From the NCBI GenBank assembly GCA_900543625.1, contig UQSF01000009.1, positions 1-64,000 on the forward strand: 64,000 nt of DNA, read 5' to 3'. A model generated the notes under the pieces. It searched no databases and was not told where the DNA came from. It saw only the letters and a program-made list of their open reading frames with translations. Below, in pieces: positions 23,478 through 32,308 of this stretch. The position numbers were made by a program, and so were the translations under genes. The DNA comes from an uncultured Eubacteriales bacterium. GTDB taxonomy: Bacteria > Bacillota > Clostridia > Oscillospirales > Oscillospiraceae. The stretch's first letter is position 1. Each line of letters begins with the position of its first letter.

Positions 23478-25463
23478 ATGAGAAAACTTCTCGAGCCGCT
23501 GAAAGTCGGCAATATGGAGCTGCGCAACCGCGTGATCCTCTCGGCGATGGCCAAGTATTTCTGCACCAACGGCTTCATCGGTCAGGAATACATTGAATAC
23601 TACCGCACCATCGCCCACGGCGGCACCGCGCTCATCACCCCGGGCATCATGTGCGTCGAGCCCAAGTGGTACGGCCAGCATGAGCAGCCCTTCCTCAACG
23701 ACGACAAGTATATCCCCGGCCTCAAGGCGGCGATCGACGCCGTGCACGGCGAGGGCGCGAAGTTCTCCTGCCAGCTCTGGATGCCCGGCCACCTGCCCTA
23801 CACGCAGGCCGACTACATCGAGACCAACGGCCCGAAGCTGGTCGCGGTCAACTACATGTCCCGCGAGATGATCCAGGAGATGCAGCAGAAATATGTCGAC
23901 GCGGCCATCCGCTGTGCCAAGGCCGGCACCGACGCCATCGAGTGGCACATGGCGCATAACTACCTGCCCGAGCAGTTCTACAGCCCGTACTTCAACCACC
24001 GCACGGACGAATACGGCGCGCAGAACGTGGACAACGCCATGCGCTTCTCGCTCGAGATCATCGACCGCATCAAAAAGGCCTGCCCCGACGTGGAGGTCGT
24101 GGCGAAGATGAACGGTACGGACTGCCACGACGGCGAGGCCAGCATGGCCTGGCTCGGCAGCGCGGCGTCGCTGCTCGAGCAGCACGGCGTGAGCCTCATC
24201 ACCGTCAACGGCGGCGGCGTGATGTCGCGCCTGACCGGTATGAGCGCCGACGGCAACTGGGAAGAGGGCTGGAAGGTCCCCTATGCCGAGGTCGTGAAAA
24301 ACAGCGTCAGCATCCCGGTCGCGGCCTGCGGCTCGCTGCGCCATCCCGACTACATCGACAGCATCATCCGCGACGGCAAGTGCGACGCCGTGGCCCTCGG
24401 CCGCCAGCTGTTCGCCGAGCCGGAGTTCTGCAGCAAGATCGCGCAGGGGCGCGAGGATGAGCTCAAATACTGCGTGTCGTGCATGCACTGCCTGACCAAG
24501 ACGCCCTTCGGCCCGCAGCAGCCCGGCTGCACCATGAACCCCAGAGGCCGCCGCGAATACTGCATGCCCGCACAGCTCAACATCAACGGCGACCATCTGC
24601 CCGTGGCCGTCATCGGCGCGGGCCCTGCCGGACTCGAGGCCGCCGTGACGCTCACCAAGCGCGGCTTTGACGTGACCGTGTTTGAAAAGTCCGACCGCAT
24701 CGGCGGCGCAGTGAACCTCGCCGACGCTCCGATCGGCAAATACAAGCTCGGCTGGCTCATCGACTACTACGAGCGCATGATCCGCAAGCTCGGCATCCGT
24801 GTGCAGCTCAACACCGAGTGCACCCCGCAGATGCTGCGCGCCATGGATCCCTACGCTGTGTTCGTCGCGACCGGCTCCGACGAGTTCATTCCGCCGATCG
24901 ACGGGCTCAGCGGCGAGAACGTGCTGAGTGTGCGCGAGTATATCCGCAGCAAGCCCGCCGTCTCCGGCAAGCGGGTCGTCGTGCTCGGCGCCGGTCAGAC
25001 CGGTCTGGAGGCCGCGCGCATGCTCGCGCAGGACAACACCGTCACCGTCGTGGACATGATGCCCGACGAGATCCCGGCCAACACCGACCACCGCCTCGAC
25101 CTGTTCTACGCCAAGGACGCCGGCGTTCAGACCGTTCTCGGCCACAGGATCCTGCGCGTGGACGGCGCCGGTGTGACCGTTGCCTCTGTCGCCTCCGGTG
25201 AGGAGCGCGTGCTGCCCGCCGATCTGGTCGTCGTGGCGCTGGGTGTGCGCCCGGTCGCGGAGCTCTACAATGAGATCAAGGACGCGTTCCCGCACGTGTG
25301 CAAGCTCGGCGACAGCGTCAAGCCCGGCTTCATCGTGCACGCCACCACGGCGGCATACGAGGCCGCAGCCAGCCTGCCGACCAAGCCCTACGAGGTCAAA
25401 GAGGTCTACTTTGCGGCGGAAAAGGAAGCCGTCAAGCCGCAGCTCATCAATCCCTACGCATAA
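23478..25463 (+). CDS. NADH:flavin oxidoreductase / enoate reductase (OYE-FeS-FAD)
   Basis: The 661-residue protein repeats the layout of the enzyme at 19893-21821: FMN barrel (start RNRVILSAMAKYF), [4Fe-4S] cysteines near residue 333 (CVSCMHC, then GC), FAD motif VIGAGPAG near residue 378, NAD motif VLGAGQTG near residue 504, and a final ALGVRP segment. The N-terminal halves of the two are clearly homologous, so the pair arose by duplication. AAGGAG precedes the start. The paired alcohol dehydrogenase suggests a path in which an unsaturated carbonyl compound is reduced in two steps; that is an inference. Confidence 0.9.
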   Translation: MRKLLEPLKVGNMELRNRVILSAMAKYFCTNGFIGQEYIEYYRTIAHGGTALITPGIMCVEPKWYGQHEQPFLNDDKYIPGLKAAIDAVHGEGAKFSCQLWMPGHLPYTQADYIETNGPKLVAVNYMSREMIQEMQQKYVDAAIRCAKAGTDAIEWHMAHNYLPEQFYSPYFNHRTDEYGAQNVDNAMRFSLEIIDRIKKACPDVEVVAKMNGTDCHDGEASMAWLGSAASLLEQHGVSLITVNGGGVMSRLTGMSADGNWEEGWKVPYAEVVKNSVSIPVAACGSLRHPDYIDSIIRDGKCDAVALGRQLFAEPEFCSKIAQGREDELKYCVSCMHCLTKTPFGPQQPGCTMNPRGRREYCMPAQLNINGDHLPVAVIGAGPAGLEAAVTLTKRGFDVTVFEKSDRIGGAVNLADAPIGKYKLGWLIDYYERMIRKLGIRVQLNTECTPQMLRAMDPYAVFVATGSDEFIPPIDGLSGENVLSVREYIRSKPAVSGKRVVVLGAGQTGLEAARMLAQDNTVTVVDMMPDEIPANTDHRLDLFYAKDAGVQTVLGHRILRVDGAGVTVASVASGEERVLPADLVVVALGVRPVAELYNEIKDAFPHVCKLGDSVKPGFIVHATTAAYEAAASLPTKPYEVKEVYFAAEKEAVKPQLINPYA

Positions 25464-25494
25464 TACCGCATTCGTTCTTCCCCCCCACCATATC

Positions 25495-25530
25495 AAAAAG
25501 CACATCCCTCATCGGAGGGATGTGCTTTTT
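25495..25530. terminator. Bidirectional terminator
   Basis: A perfect 16-bp stem, AAAAAGCACATCCCTC with its complement, closes on ATCG. It serves both the plus-strand enoate reductase and the converging TetR gene. No repeat element is inserted here. Confidence 0.92.
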
Positions 25531-25596
25531 GCCTCTGCGCGGTTTTTGCCAGACGCATTACAATATAATATATATGTATATGTCCGCCCGGACGGG

Positions 25597-26199
25597 TCAC
25601 AGCGCCTTGTAGCGCAGCATGATTGCGTCAAGCACCGTGTCGATCAGGCGCGAGATGCGCGCCTCGGTCATATCATACCAGCCGTCCTGCTTGTCGACCG
25701 CCTCGATGCCGAGGGAGATGACATAGAAATACACCATGAATAACTCTACATCCGTGTCGGGGCGGAGGATCTTGTCGTCGATCGCCTTCTGGATGTACTG
25801 CGTCTTCATCTTGTGGATGCGGTGCATGATGTCGGTCTGAAAATCGCGCGCGGCGGCAAGCTGCGGCTTGGAGTTGATGCCGGTGAAGAGCTCCTTCTCC
25901 GCCAGACGCAAGTGCGACGACAGGTCGAGATCCTTGCGCACCTTGTCGAAAAACGGCATGTCGCTGGCAAAGAGCTCGGTATACGTCTCCAACTTGCCGG
26001 TCAGGTGCTTTTTCACGACCGCCTCATAGAGGTTCTGCTTGTTTTCAAAGTAGTAGTAGATCGGAGTGCGCGTTGTGTTCAGCTCGCGGGCAATGTCGTT
26101 GAGGTTGGTGTTGTCAAAGCCGTATTCGCAAAAGATCTTCTTTGCGGCATTGAGAACGTCCTCCTCCGAGACTTCCTGCCCCAATGGTTTTCTGCTCAT
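25597..26199 (-). CDS. TetR/AcrR family transcriptional regulator
   Basis: The 200-residue protein has an N-terminal TetR helix-turn-helix (EEDVLNAAKKIFCEYGFDNT, then LNDIARELNTTRTPIYYYFENK, residues about 10-55) and an all-helical ligand domain with no matching close family. Its own promoter contains an operator of the same 7-6-7 pattern as the divergent promoter region between the two alcohol dehydrogenase-reductase pairs. It therefore probably represses itself and both pairs, responding to a substrate or product. The effector is unknown. Confidence 0.9.
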   Translation of the reverse strand: MSRKPLGQEVSEEDVLNAAKKIFCEYGFDNTNLNDIARELNTTRTPIYYYFENKQNLYEAVVKKHLTGKLETYTELFASDMPFFDKVRKDLDLSSHLRLAEKELFTGINSKPQLAAARDFQTDIMHRIHKMKTQYIQKAIDDKILRPDTDVELFMVYFYVISLGIEAVDKQDGWYDMTEARISRLIDTVLDAIMLRYKAL

Positions 26200-26231
26200 A
26201 TGAAAAAGGCCTTTCTATCTTTGTGCAAAAC

Positions 26232-26254
26232 AATAATCACGAGTGTTTATTATA
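26232..26254 (-). promoter_or_regulatory. TetR autoregulatory operator and -10 box
   Basis: AATAATC (26232-26238) and GTTTATT (26245-26251) form the 7-6-7 inverted repeat. On the minus strand a TATAAT -10 box (26249-26254) overlaps it. The -35 region is weak. Confidence 0.7.
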
Positions 26255-26348
26255 GACAACATGATAGCATAAAAGGGCAGATATGTAAATGCCCCGGGCC
26301 GAAAACCGGGAAAAATTTTTCCGCTCTGCGCCGGTCGGCCGTATCGCT

Positions 26349-26485
26349 GTTTACTTTCCACGTAAACGTGCTCTCGCAACGAGCTTCTATATTATATACG
26401 CAGGGACAAAATAATGCCTGCGTGAATTTAAACAAAAAACCGCTATATAATTCGTGCGGGTTTGATAATTGTTTCCACGGGAAAC
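26349..26485. promoter_or_regulatory. Two inverted repeats upstream of the membrane hydrolase
   Basis: GTTTAC-N7-GTAAAC lies at 26349-26367 and GTTTCC-ACG-GGAAAC at 26471-26485. The second lies in the spacer of a weak promoter (TTGATA 26462, TATGAT 26487, spacer 19). Both are candidate operators; neither matches the MarR inverted repeat at 28553. The rest of 26200-26527 holds no gene. Confidence 0.45.
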
Positions 26486-26527
26486 ATATGATATATTTGA
26501 ATCACCTTTTGAAGGGAGATAGAGAAT

Positions 26528-28483
26528 ATGAAAAAACAATCAAGTGCAGCAAAGTTTCTCGCTGTTCTGCTTGCTGTCATTCTGGTCTGCTGCATCGTCC
26601 AGAATGTCGTGCTGACCGACAGCAAAAACGTACGCATAGAAGATGTAAGCTGGGTCACGGATGACGGTGCCTATCTTGCGGCGCGCATTTTCATACCCAA
26701 CGGCGTGACTGCCGATGCCCCCGCACCTGCCGTTGTCGCATGCCATGGGTACAACAACACGCTGGAAGTTCAGGAAGTCAACTGCATTGAGCTGTCACGG
26801 CGCGGCTATGTTGTGATTGCTCTGGACGCATATGGTCACGGCAACTCAACCGCCGCCATCGGTCAAATGACGGATGACGATCTTGTTGACGGTGCTGCCG
26901 ACGGCCAGATTGCGCTCGACGCCGAGGGCGATGCCGCTGTTCAGGACGGCGGTGTATACAGCGCGCTGCAGTATCTGGGCACGCTTCCGTTTGTCGACCC
27001 GGAAAACATCGGCCTGGTCGGACATTCCATGGGCGGATATACGATCCAAATGGCCGCAAACCGTGCGCTGTGCAAGCAGCAGGCCGGGGCAGATGTCGTC
27101 GTGCCCAAGACAGTCTTCATCATGTGCGAAGCCAACGGCATTTCCTACGATGATTTTTCCGTGAACGTCGCCACGCTGACGCCCGAATTTGACGAATTTG
27201 CTTCCGGACACTGGGGGATCACTATCCCAAGCGAGGCAAACACATCCGCCAAGATGAAGTCTCTGTTCGGTCTGGACGAACAGGCAGCAGACATTACATA
27301 TAACGAGTTTTATACCGTCGGCAGCGAGAAAACGCTGACCAGAGCGGAAGCGATCGACGCCGGCAAAGCGGGAACGCTGCGCACGGCCTATTTCCTCAAG
27401 GGCCGCACGCACCCCGGTGCGCACAATTCGTTTGCCGCAGAAGAATACATTCTGGATTTTATGAATGTGACGCTCAAGGCCGGACAACCGGAAGGCATTC
27501 CGGCATCAAACCAGATCTGGCTGATTAAGAACATTGCCGGTCTGGTGTGCCTCATCTGTTTCTTCCTGCTGGTGATCCCGGTTGCAGAACTGCTGCTCAG
27601 ACTGCGCTTTTTTGCTACGATCGTCAGAAAGCCTTACCCCGGTGTCTCTCTCCAAACCGGCAAGTGCAGATACTGGATTCTGTTCGTCATTGGCATGCTG
27701 CCGGCCGCGCTGTCCTTTTTCCCCGCCGTCGGTAACCCGATCTGCGTCAAATTCATGAAGTTCAATAGCGCGATCCCGTGGCAGAACACGAAGGCTTTTC
27801 CGATGCCGATCGTAAACGGATTTGCTCTGTTCAATGTTATCTGCGGCGCTGCCGCCCTGCTGCTGTATGTTCTGTTTGTCCGCAGGCCGTGGAAGCGGAC
27901 CGGAGATCACACAGTCGCACCTGTATCCGGGGTTTCCTTTGCGGATGTCATGAAGTCGCTTCTGCTTGCCGCGGCAACGTTCTTCTGCGTCTATATGACG
28001 CTCGTACTGGCCGCATATTTCTTCAAGGTGGATTTCCGGTTCTTCACGCTGAGCATCAAAACCATCGATCCGCTGCGACTTGGCATGCTGCTGCGATATG
28101 CCCCCTTCTTTGCCGTGTTCTATGTGATCAACAGCCTCACATTGAACGCCTCCGTCGCCGTGTCCGGCAAGAAGGAATGGGTCAACACCCTGCTCTGTGC
28201 CCTTGAAAATGTCGGCGGCCTTCTGGTAATCCACATCGTGGACTACGCCGGAATGTTTACCAGTGGCACAAAACTGCTCAATGGCTATTCCTCCATGGGC
28301 GGGAATTCGGCGCTGGCCGGCATCCTGCTGTGGGGTCTGCTGCTTGTGCTCCCGCTCGCCGCGATCATTGCCAGACGGCTCTATAAAAAGACCGGGAACT
28401 TCTGGCTGGCCGGATTTATCAACACATTTCTGGTTACGCTGTTTGCCGTTTCCAACACGGCAATCAGCAACGCGGTATTCTGA
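26528..28483 (+). CDS. Alpha/beta hydrolase fused to a multi-TM membrane domain
   Basis: The 651-residue protein starts with a signal-anchor helix (residues 9-30), then an alpha/beta-hydrolase domain (about 35-320). The oxyanion region is VVACHGYNNT near residue 70, the nucleophile elbow is GHSMGG near residue 164, and a late His in THPGAHNSF completes a plausible triad. Residues about 330-650 contain roughly eight further membrane helices with no family I recognise. The catalytic domain should face outside. The length and two-part layout are unusual for the family. AAGGGAG precedes the ATG. The next gene, a MarR regulator, may control it. The substrate is unknown. Confidence 0.8.
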   Translation: MKKQSSAAKFLAVLLAVILVCCIVQNVVLTDSKNVRIEDVSWVTDDGAYLAARIFIPNGVTADAPAPAVVACHGYNNTLEVQEVNCIELSRRGYVVIALDAYGHGNSTAAIGQMTDDDLVDGAADGQIALDAEGDAAVQDGGVYSALQYLGTLPFVDPENIGLVGHSMGGYTIQMAANRALCKQQAGADVVVPKTVFIMCEANGISYDDFSVNVATLTPEFDEFASGHWGITIPSEANTSAKMKSLFGLDEQAADITYNEFYTVGSEKTLTRAEAIDAGKAGTLRTAYFLKGRTHPGAHNSFAAEEYILDFMNVTLKAGQPEGIPASNQIWLIKNIAGLVCLICFFLLVIPVAELLLRLRFFATIVRKPYPGVSLQTGKCRYWILFVIGMLPAALSFFPAVGNPICVKFMKFNSAIPWQNTKAFPMPIVNGFALFNVICGAAALLLYVLFVRRPWKRTGDHTVAPVSGVSFADVMKSLLLAAATFFCVYMTLVLAAYFFKVDFRFFTLSIKTIDPLRLGMLLRYAPFFAVFYVINSLTLNASVAVSGKKEWVNTLLCALENVGGLLVIHIVDYAGMFTSGTKLLNGYSSMGGNSALAGILLWGLLLVLPLAAIIARRLYKKTGNFWLAGFINTFLVTLFAVSNTAISNAVF

Positions 28484-28496
28484 TCTGCCGGTAACG

Positions 28497-28527
28497 TTCA
28501 GGCAGTCCACCTTTTGGGCTGCCTGAA
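28497..28527 (+). terminator. Terminator after the membrane hydrolase
   Basis: TTCAGGCAG pairs with CTGCCTGAA, with a further CC/GG, around a T-rich loop, 14 bases past the stop. The downstream T-tract is short (TAGTTATT). Confidence 0.65.
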
Positions 28528-28533
28528 TAGTTA

Positions 28534-28568
28534 TTGATTCTCGGGAAAAAATAAAGTATAATTACTTT
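28534..28568 (+). promoter_or_regulatory. Promoter and operator of the MarR gene
   Basis: TTGATT (28534-28539) and TATAAT (28557-28562) are 17 bp apart. An inverted repeat, AAAGTA-TAAT-TACTTT (28553-28568), overlaps the -10 box and suits autorepression by the MarR protein. Confidence 0.7.
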
Positions 28569-28592
28569 ATATTACTTTCCCAAGGAGAACAT

Positions 28593-29102
28593 ATGGCGAT
28601 CAAATGGATGGGCAGATACCGCGACTTTGTCTCGGCCGTGGTCAAACACAGCAACCAATATAACCGCGTGGCAAACGTCGATTCGGTATCCTTCGAGGAC
28701 AAAACCTTCAGCAGCATCGAGTGGCAGATACTTGAATATGTATACGAGCATCCGGACGACACCGGCAACATGTCCGTAATATCCGAAGCGCTCGGACTTG
28801 CAACCAGTTCCTTCTCGAAAAGCACCGCAAAGCTGGTTCGTCTCGGGCTGGTCGAAAAATATATGGTCGACGGAAATCGCAAAAACATCATCCTCCGCGT
28901 CAGTGAGGAGGGCCGGCGCTGTTACGATTACATTGTAGAAAACCAGATGAAGGCGCTGTTTCTCGATGCCTTTGCGCAGCTTGATTGCCTGGACAACAAG
29001 CAGCTGGCCGCTGTCGTTTCTGCAATATCCATGCTTGGGTATCTCCCCGAAACTCCAATGCAAAAACAAGTCACTCCGAAAAAACTCATCCGCGTCGAAT
29101 AA
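28593..29102 (+). CDS. MarR family transcriptional regulator
   Basis: The 169-residue protein has a winged helix near residues 45-105 (EWQILEYVYEHPDD, ALGLATSSFSKSTAKLVRLG, then a VDGNRKNIILRVSEEG wing), flanked by helices that form a dimer interface, as in MarR proteins. AAGGAG precedes the start. Its promoter carries an overlapping inverted repeat. It probably regulates itself and possibly the membrane hydrolase upstream. The effector is unknown. Confidence 0.85.
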   Translation: MAIKWMGRYRDFVSAVVKHSNQYNRVANVDSVSFEDKTFSSIEWQILEYVYEHPDDTGNMSVISEALGLATSSFSKSTAKLVRLGLVEKYMVDGNRKNIILRVSEEGRRCYDYIVENQMKALFLDAFAQLDCLDNKQLAAVVSAISMLGYLPETPMQKQVTPKKLIRVE

Positions 29103-29104
29103 CA

Positions 29105-29215
29105 TCCGCACCGCTGCACGAATGGGCGGCCAGCTGGTCGGACGTGACGGAATTCGAGTTCATCCCGGTCATCAGCAGCCGGAAAATAAGCGAAAAAATG
29201 GCATGGAAGGAATAA
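29105..29215 (+). pseudogene. Possible 3' remnant of an unidentified gene
   Basis: Read from 29105 in the second plus frame, 36 residues with protein-like composition (LHEWAASWSDVTEFEFIPVI, then a lysine-rich end) run to a TAA at 29213. There is no start codon with a ribosome site and no match I can name. It may be the end of a decayed gene between marR and the terminator. Confidence 0.25.
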
Positions 29216-29229
29216 CACCTCCGCGCCGC

Positions 29230-29263
29230 AAAAAAGCCTGACGCTACAGCGTCAGGCTTTTTT
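29230..29263. terminator. Bidirectional terminator
   Basis: AAAAAAGCCTGACGCT pairs perfectly with AGCGTCAGGCTTTTTT around a two-base loop, between the MarR gene and the converging isocitrate dehydrogenase gene. Confidence 0.93.
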
Positions 29264-29267
29264 CATT

Positions 29268-30380
29268 TCAAATCAGACGCAAAACCCTGTCGCCGTATTC
29301 GGCGCAGGTCGCGCCGTCCGGCTGCCCGGTGATGACGACCGGGCAGGCATTGAGCGCCGCCTCAAGCCGGTCGGCCGCAGCAGCGCGGCCGATGTGCCGC
29401 AGCAGCATGACCTCCGCACGCAGGATGCTCTGGGGGTTTGCATAGTCGCCCATGCCGCGCTCGATCATGCGCGGTGCCGAGCCGTGGATGGCCTCAAACA
29501 TGGCGTGGCGGTCGCCGATGTTGGCGCTGCCCGCCGTGCCGACGCCGCCCTGAAGCTGCGCGGCCTCGTCGGTGATGATGTCGCCGTAGAGGTTCGGCAG
29601 CAGCAGCACCTGAAAGCCGCTGCGCACGCGCTCGTTGACGAGGTTCGCCGCCATGATGTCGATATAATAGTCATCGACGGTGATCTCCGGATAGCCGGCG
29701 GCCACCTCGTGGCAGATGGCGGTAAACTTGCCGTCGGTCTTTTTGAGGATGTTCGCCTTCGTGACGACGGTCACGCGCGTTTTGCCGTTGCGCCGGGCGT
29801 AGTCAAACGCCGCGCGGGCGATGCGGCGCGTGCCGGGGTCGGTCGTGACCTTGAAGTCCACGGCCATGCCGGGCAGCTCCACGCCGCGGCTGCCGAGGGC
29901 ATATTCGCCCTCCGTGTTCTCGCGGAAGAACGTCCAGTCGATGCCCTCGTCGGGAATGGTCACGGGGCGGACGTTCGCATAGAGGTCGAGCGCGCGGCGC
30001 AGCTTCACGTTCGCGCTCTCGAGCCCGCCGCCCATGGGCGTCGTGGTCGGGCCCTTGAGCAGCACGTCGCAGGTCAGGATCTCCGCAAGCACGTCGTCCG
30101 GCACGGCCTGATCGCAGGCCATGCGGTTTTCGAGCGTGAGCCCGCGGATGCGCCGCAGCGCGATGCTGCCGCGCGCGATCTCGTCGGCGAGCAGCGCCTC
30201 GAGCACGCGCACCGCCTGCTCCATGATGATCGGACCGATGCCGTCGCCGTCCACGAGGCCGATGGTCACGGTCGCTTTGTTCGTATAATCCACCTGCGCG
30301 GCGGTCATCGCCGCAACGCGGGTCTGCTGCTCTTCGAGCAGGGTGCGAAACGCCGCACAGGCGCGGTCGATATCGTTCAT
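29268..30380 (-). CDS. Isocitrate dehydrogenase (NAD-type, isopropylmalate-dehydrogenase fold)
   Basis: The 370-residue enzyme belongs to the beta-decarboxylating dehydrogenases. It has GDGIGPIIMEQAV near residue 44, the substrate Arg cluster around NVRPVTIPDEGIDWTFFREN near residue 136, the metal Asp in LLPNLYGDIITDEAAQL, and HGSAPR. The FRENTEG loop and the position beside aconitase and citrate synthase favour isocitrate over isopropylmalate as substrate. Its start overlaps the aconitase stop (ATGA). It completes a short oxidative path from citrate to 2-oxoglutarate, probably for glutamate synthesis. Confidence 0.88.
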   Translation of the reverse strand: MNDIDRACAAFRTLLEEQQTRVAAMTAAQVDYTNKATVTIGLVDGDGIGPIIMEQAVRVLEALLADEIARGSIALRRIRGLTLENRMACDQAVPDDVLAEILTCDVLLKGPTTTPMGGGLESANVKLRRALDLYANVRPVTIPDEGIDWTFFRENTEGEYALGSRGVELPGMAVDFKVTTDPGTRRIARAAFDYARRNGKTRVTVVTKANILKKTDGKFTAICHEVAAGYPEITVDDYYIDIMAANLVNERVRSGFQVLLLPNLYGDIITDEAAQLQGGVGTAGSANIGDRHAMFEAIHGSAPRMIERGMGDYANPQSILRAEVMLLRHIGRAAAADRLEAALNACPVVITGQPDGATCAEYGDRVLRLI

Positions 30381-32308
30381 AGTGTGTGCTCCTTTGTATA
30401 GTTGAGCAGTCCGCCGGCGAGCAGGATGGCCTGCTGCCGCTCGGTGAGGCTGCACACGACGGGGTAAGCCTTGCCCGTGGCCGTGTCCGTGAGGGTGAGC
30501 GCTCCCGCCGCCATACCGGCGCGGATGTTGTCGATGCGCAGGTGTGCGCCCTGCGGCAGCGCGTCATAATCGGCGGGGTCGGCAAACGTCAGCGGCAGGA
30601 TGCCGGCGTTGATGAGATTTGCCGCGTGGATGCGCGCGAAGCTCTTGGCCACGACGCAGCGGATGCCGAGATACATCGGCACGAGCGCCGCGTGCTCGCG
30701 CGACGAGCCCTGCCCGTAGTTGCTGCCGCCGACGATGATGCCGTCACCGGCGGCCCTGGCACGCGCCGGGAAGGTCGGATCACAGACCGTGAAGCAAAAT
30801 TCCGACAGCTTCGGGATGTTCGAGCGATACGGCAGGATCTTCGCCCCGGCGGGCATGATGTGATCGGTCGTGATGTTGTCGCCCACCTTGAGCACAAGCT
30901 CCGCCGCGAGCGAGTCGGCAAAGGGCTTGCTGCGCGGGAAGGGGCGGATGTTCGGCCCGCGCAGGACCTCCACCGCGTCCGCCTCCGCCGCCGGGACAGG
31001 CGGCAGCACGGCGCGGTCGTCGATGCGGAAGCTGTCCGGCAGCGTGACGGCGGGCATTTCCCCGAGTGTCTGCGGGTCGGTGATGACGCCTGTGAGCGCG
31101 GCGGCGACCGCCGTCTCCGGAGAGACGAGGTAGACCTGCGCATCCTTCGTGCCGCTGCGGCCGAGGAAGTTGCGGTTGAACGTGCGCAGGCTCACGCCGC
31201 CGGAATTCGGCGAGAAGCCCATGCCGATGCACGGGCCGCAGGCACACTCGAGCAGGCGCGCGCCGCTGGCGAGGATGTCCGTGAGCGCGCCGCAGTCAGA
31301 GAGCATGGTCAGCACCTGCTTCGATCCCGGCGAGATGGACAGGCTCACGCCCGGGGCGATGGTCCTGCCGCGCAGCAGCGCCGCGACCTTGAGCATATCG
31401 AACAGGGACGAATTCGTGCACGAGCCGATGCAGACCTGATCGACCTTCGTGCCGGCGAGCGACGCCACGGGCACGACATTGTCCGGGCTGTGCGGGCAGG
31501 CGATCATGGGCTGCAGCTTGTCGAGGTCGATGTCGATGACGCGGTCATAGTGCGCATCCGGGTCGCTCTGCAGCGGGGTGAAGTCCGCCGCGCGCCCCTC
31601 GGCGGCGAGAAATGCGCGCGTCACGGCGTCCGACGGGAAGATCGACGTCGTCGCGCCGAGCTCCGTGCCCATGTTCGTGATCGTCGCGCGCTCGGGCACG
31701 GACAGCGCCGCGATGCCCGGGCCGCCCCACTCGATGATGGCGCCGACGCCGCCCTTGACCGACAGGATGCGCAGCAGCTCGAGGCTGATGTCCTTGGCGG
31801 TGACGAACGGGCGCAGCGTGCCGGTGAGGTTGACCTTGAACATTTTCGGCATGGTGATGTAGTACGCGCCGCCGCCCATGGCGACCGCGACGTCCATGCC
31901 GCCCGCGCCGAAGGCCAGCATACCGATGCCGCCGCCGGTGGGTGTGTGGCTGTCCGAGCCGATGAGCGTCTTGCCCGGCTTGCCGAAGCGCTCGAGGTGC
32001 ACCTGATGGCAGATGCCGTTGCCGGGGCGCGAGAACCGGACGCCGTGCTTTGCGGCCACGGTCTGGAGGTAGCGGTGGTCGTCCGCGTTTTCAAAGCCGG
32101 ACTGCAGCGTGTTGTGGTCGACATAGGCCACGCTCAGCTCGGTCTTGACGCGCGCGATGCCCATCGTCTCGAACTCGAGATAGGCCATCGTGCCGGTCGC
32201 GTCCTGCGTGAGCGTCTGGTCAATGCGCAGGGCGATCTCGCTGCCGGGGGTCATGTCGCCGTGCAGCAGATGTGCGCGGATGATTTTTTGAGCCAGTGTC
32301 TCACCCAT
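30377..32308 (-). CDS. Aconitate hydratase
   Basis: The 643-residue [4Fe-4S] enzyme isomerises citrate to isocitrate. It has the GSDSHTPTGGG motif near residue 118, cluster cysteines in CIGSCTNSS (near residue 297) and ACGPCIGMG (near residue 362), and a swivel domain with GGSNYGQGSSREHAAL near residue 547. The length fits the shorter bacterial/mitochondrial-type aconitase group of anaerobes, not the 850-900-residue AcnA/AcnB. The start overlaps the GntR stop by eight bases and the stop overlaps the isocitrate dehydrogenase start, so the three are translationally coupled. Confidence 0.93.
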   Translation of the reverse strand: MGETLAQKIIRAHLLHGDMTPGSEIALRIDQTLTQDATGTMAYLEFETMGIARVKTELSVAYVDHNTLQSGFENADDHRYLQTVAAKHGVRFSRPGNGICHQVHLERFGKPGKTLIGSDSHTPTGGGIGMLAFGAGGMDVAVAMGGGAYYITMPKMFKVNLTGTLRPFVTAKDISLELLRILSVKGGVGAIIEWGGPGIAALSVPERATITNMGTELGATTSIFPSDAVTRAFLAAEGRAADFTPLQSDPDAHYDRVIDIDLDKLQPMIACPHSPDNVVPVASLAGTKVDQVCIGSCTNSSLFDMLKVAALLRGRTIAPGVSLSISPGSKQVLTMLSDCGALTDILASGARLLECACGPCIGMGFSPNSGGVSLRTFNRNFLGRSGTKDAQVYLVSPETAVAAALTGVITDPQTLGEMPAVTLPDSFRIDDRAVLPPVPAAEADAVEVLRGPNIRPFPRSKPFADSLAAELVLKVGDNITTDHIMPAGAKILPYRSNIPKLSEFCFTVCDPTFPARARAAGDGIIVGGSNYGQGSSREHAALVPMYLGIRCVVAKSFARIHAANLINAGILPLTFADPADYDALPQGAHLRIDNIRAGMAAGALTLTDTATGKAYPVVCSLTERQQAILLAGGLLNYTKEHTL

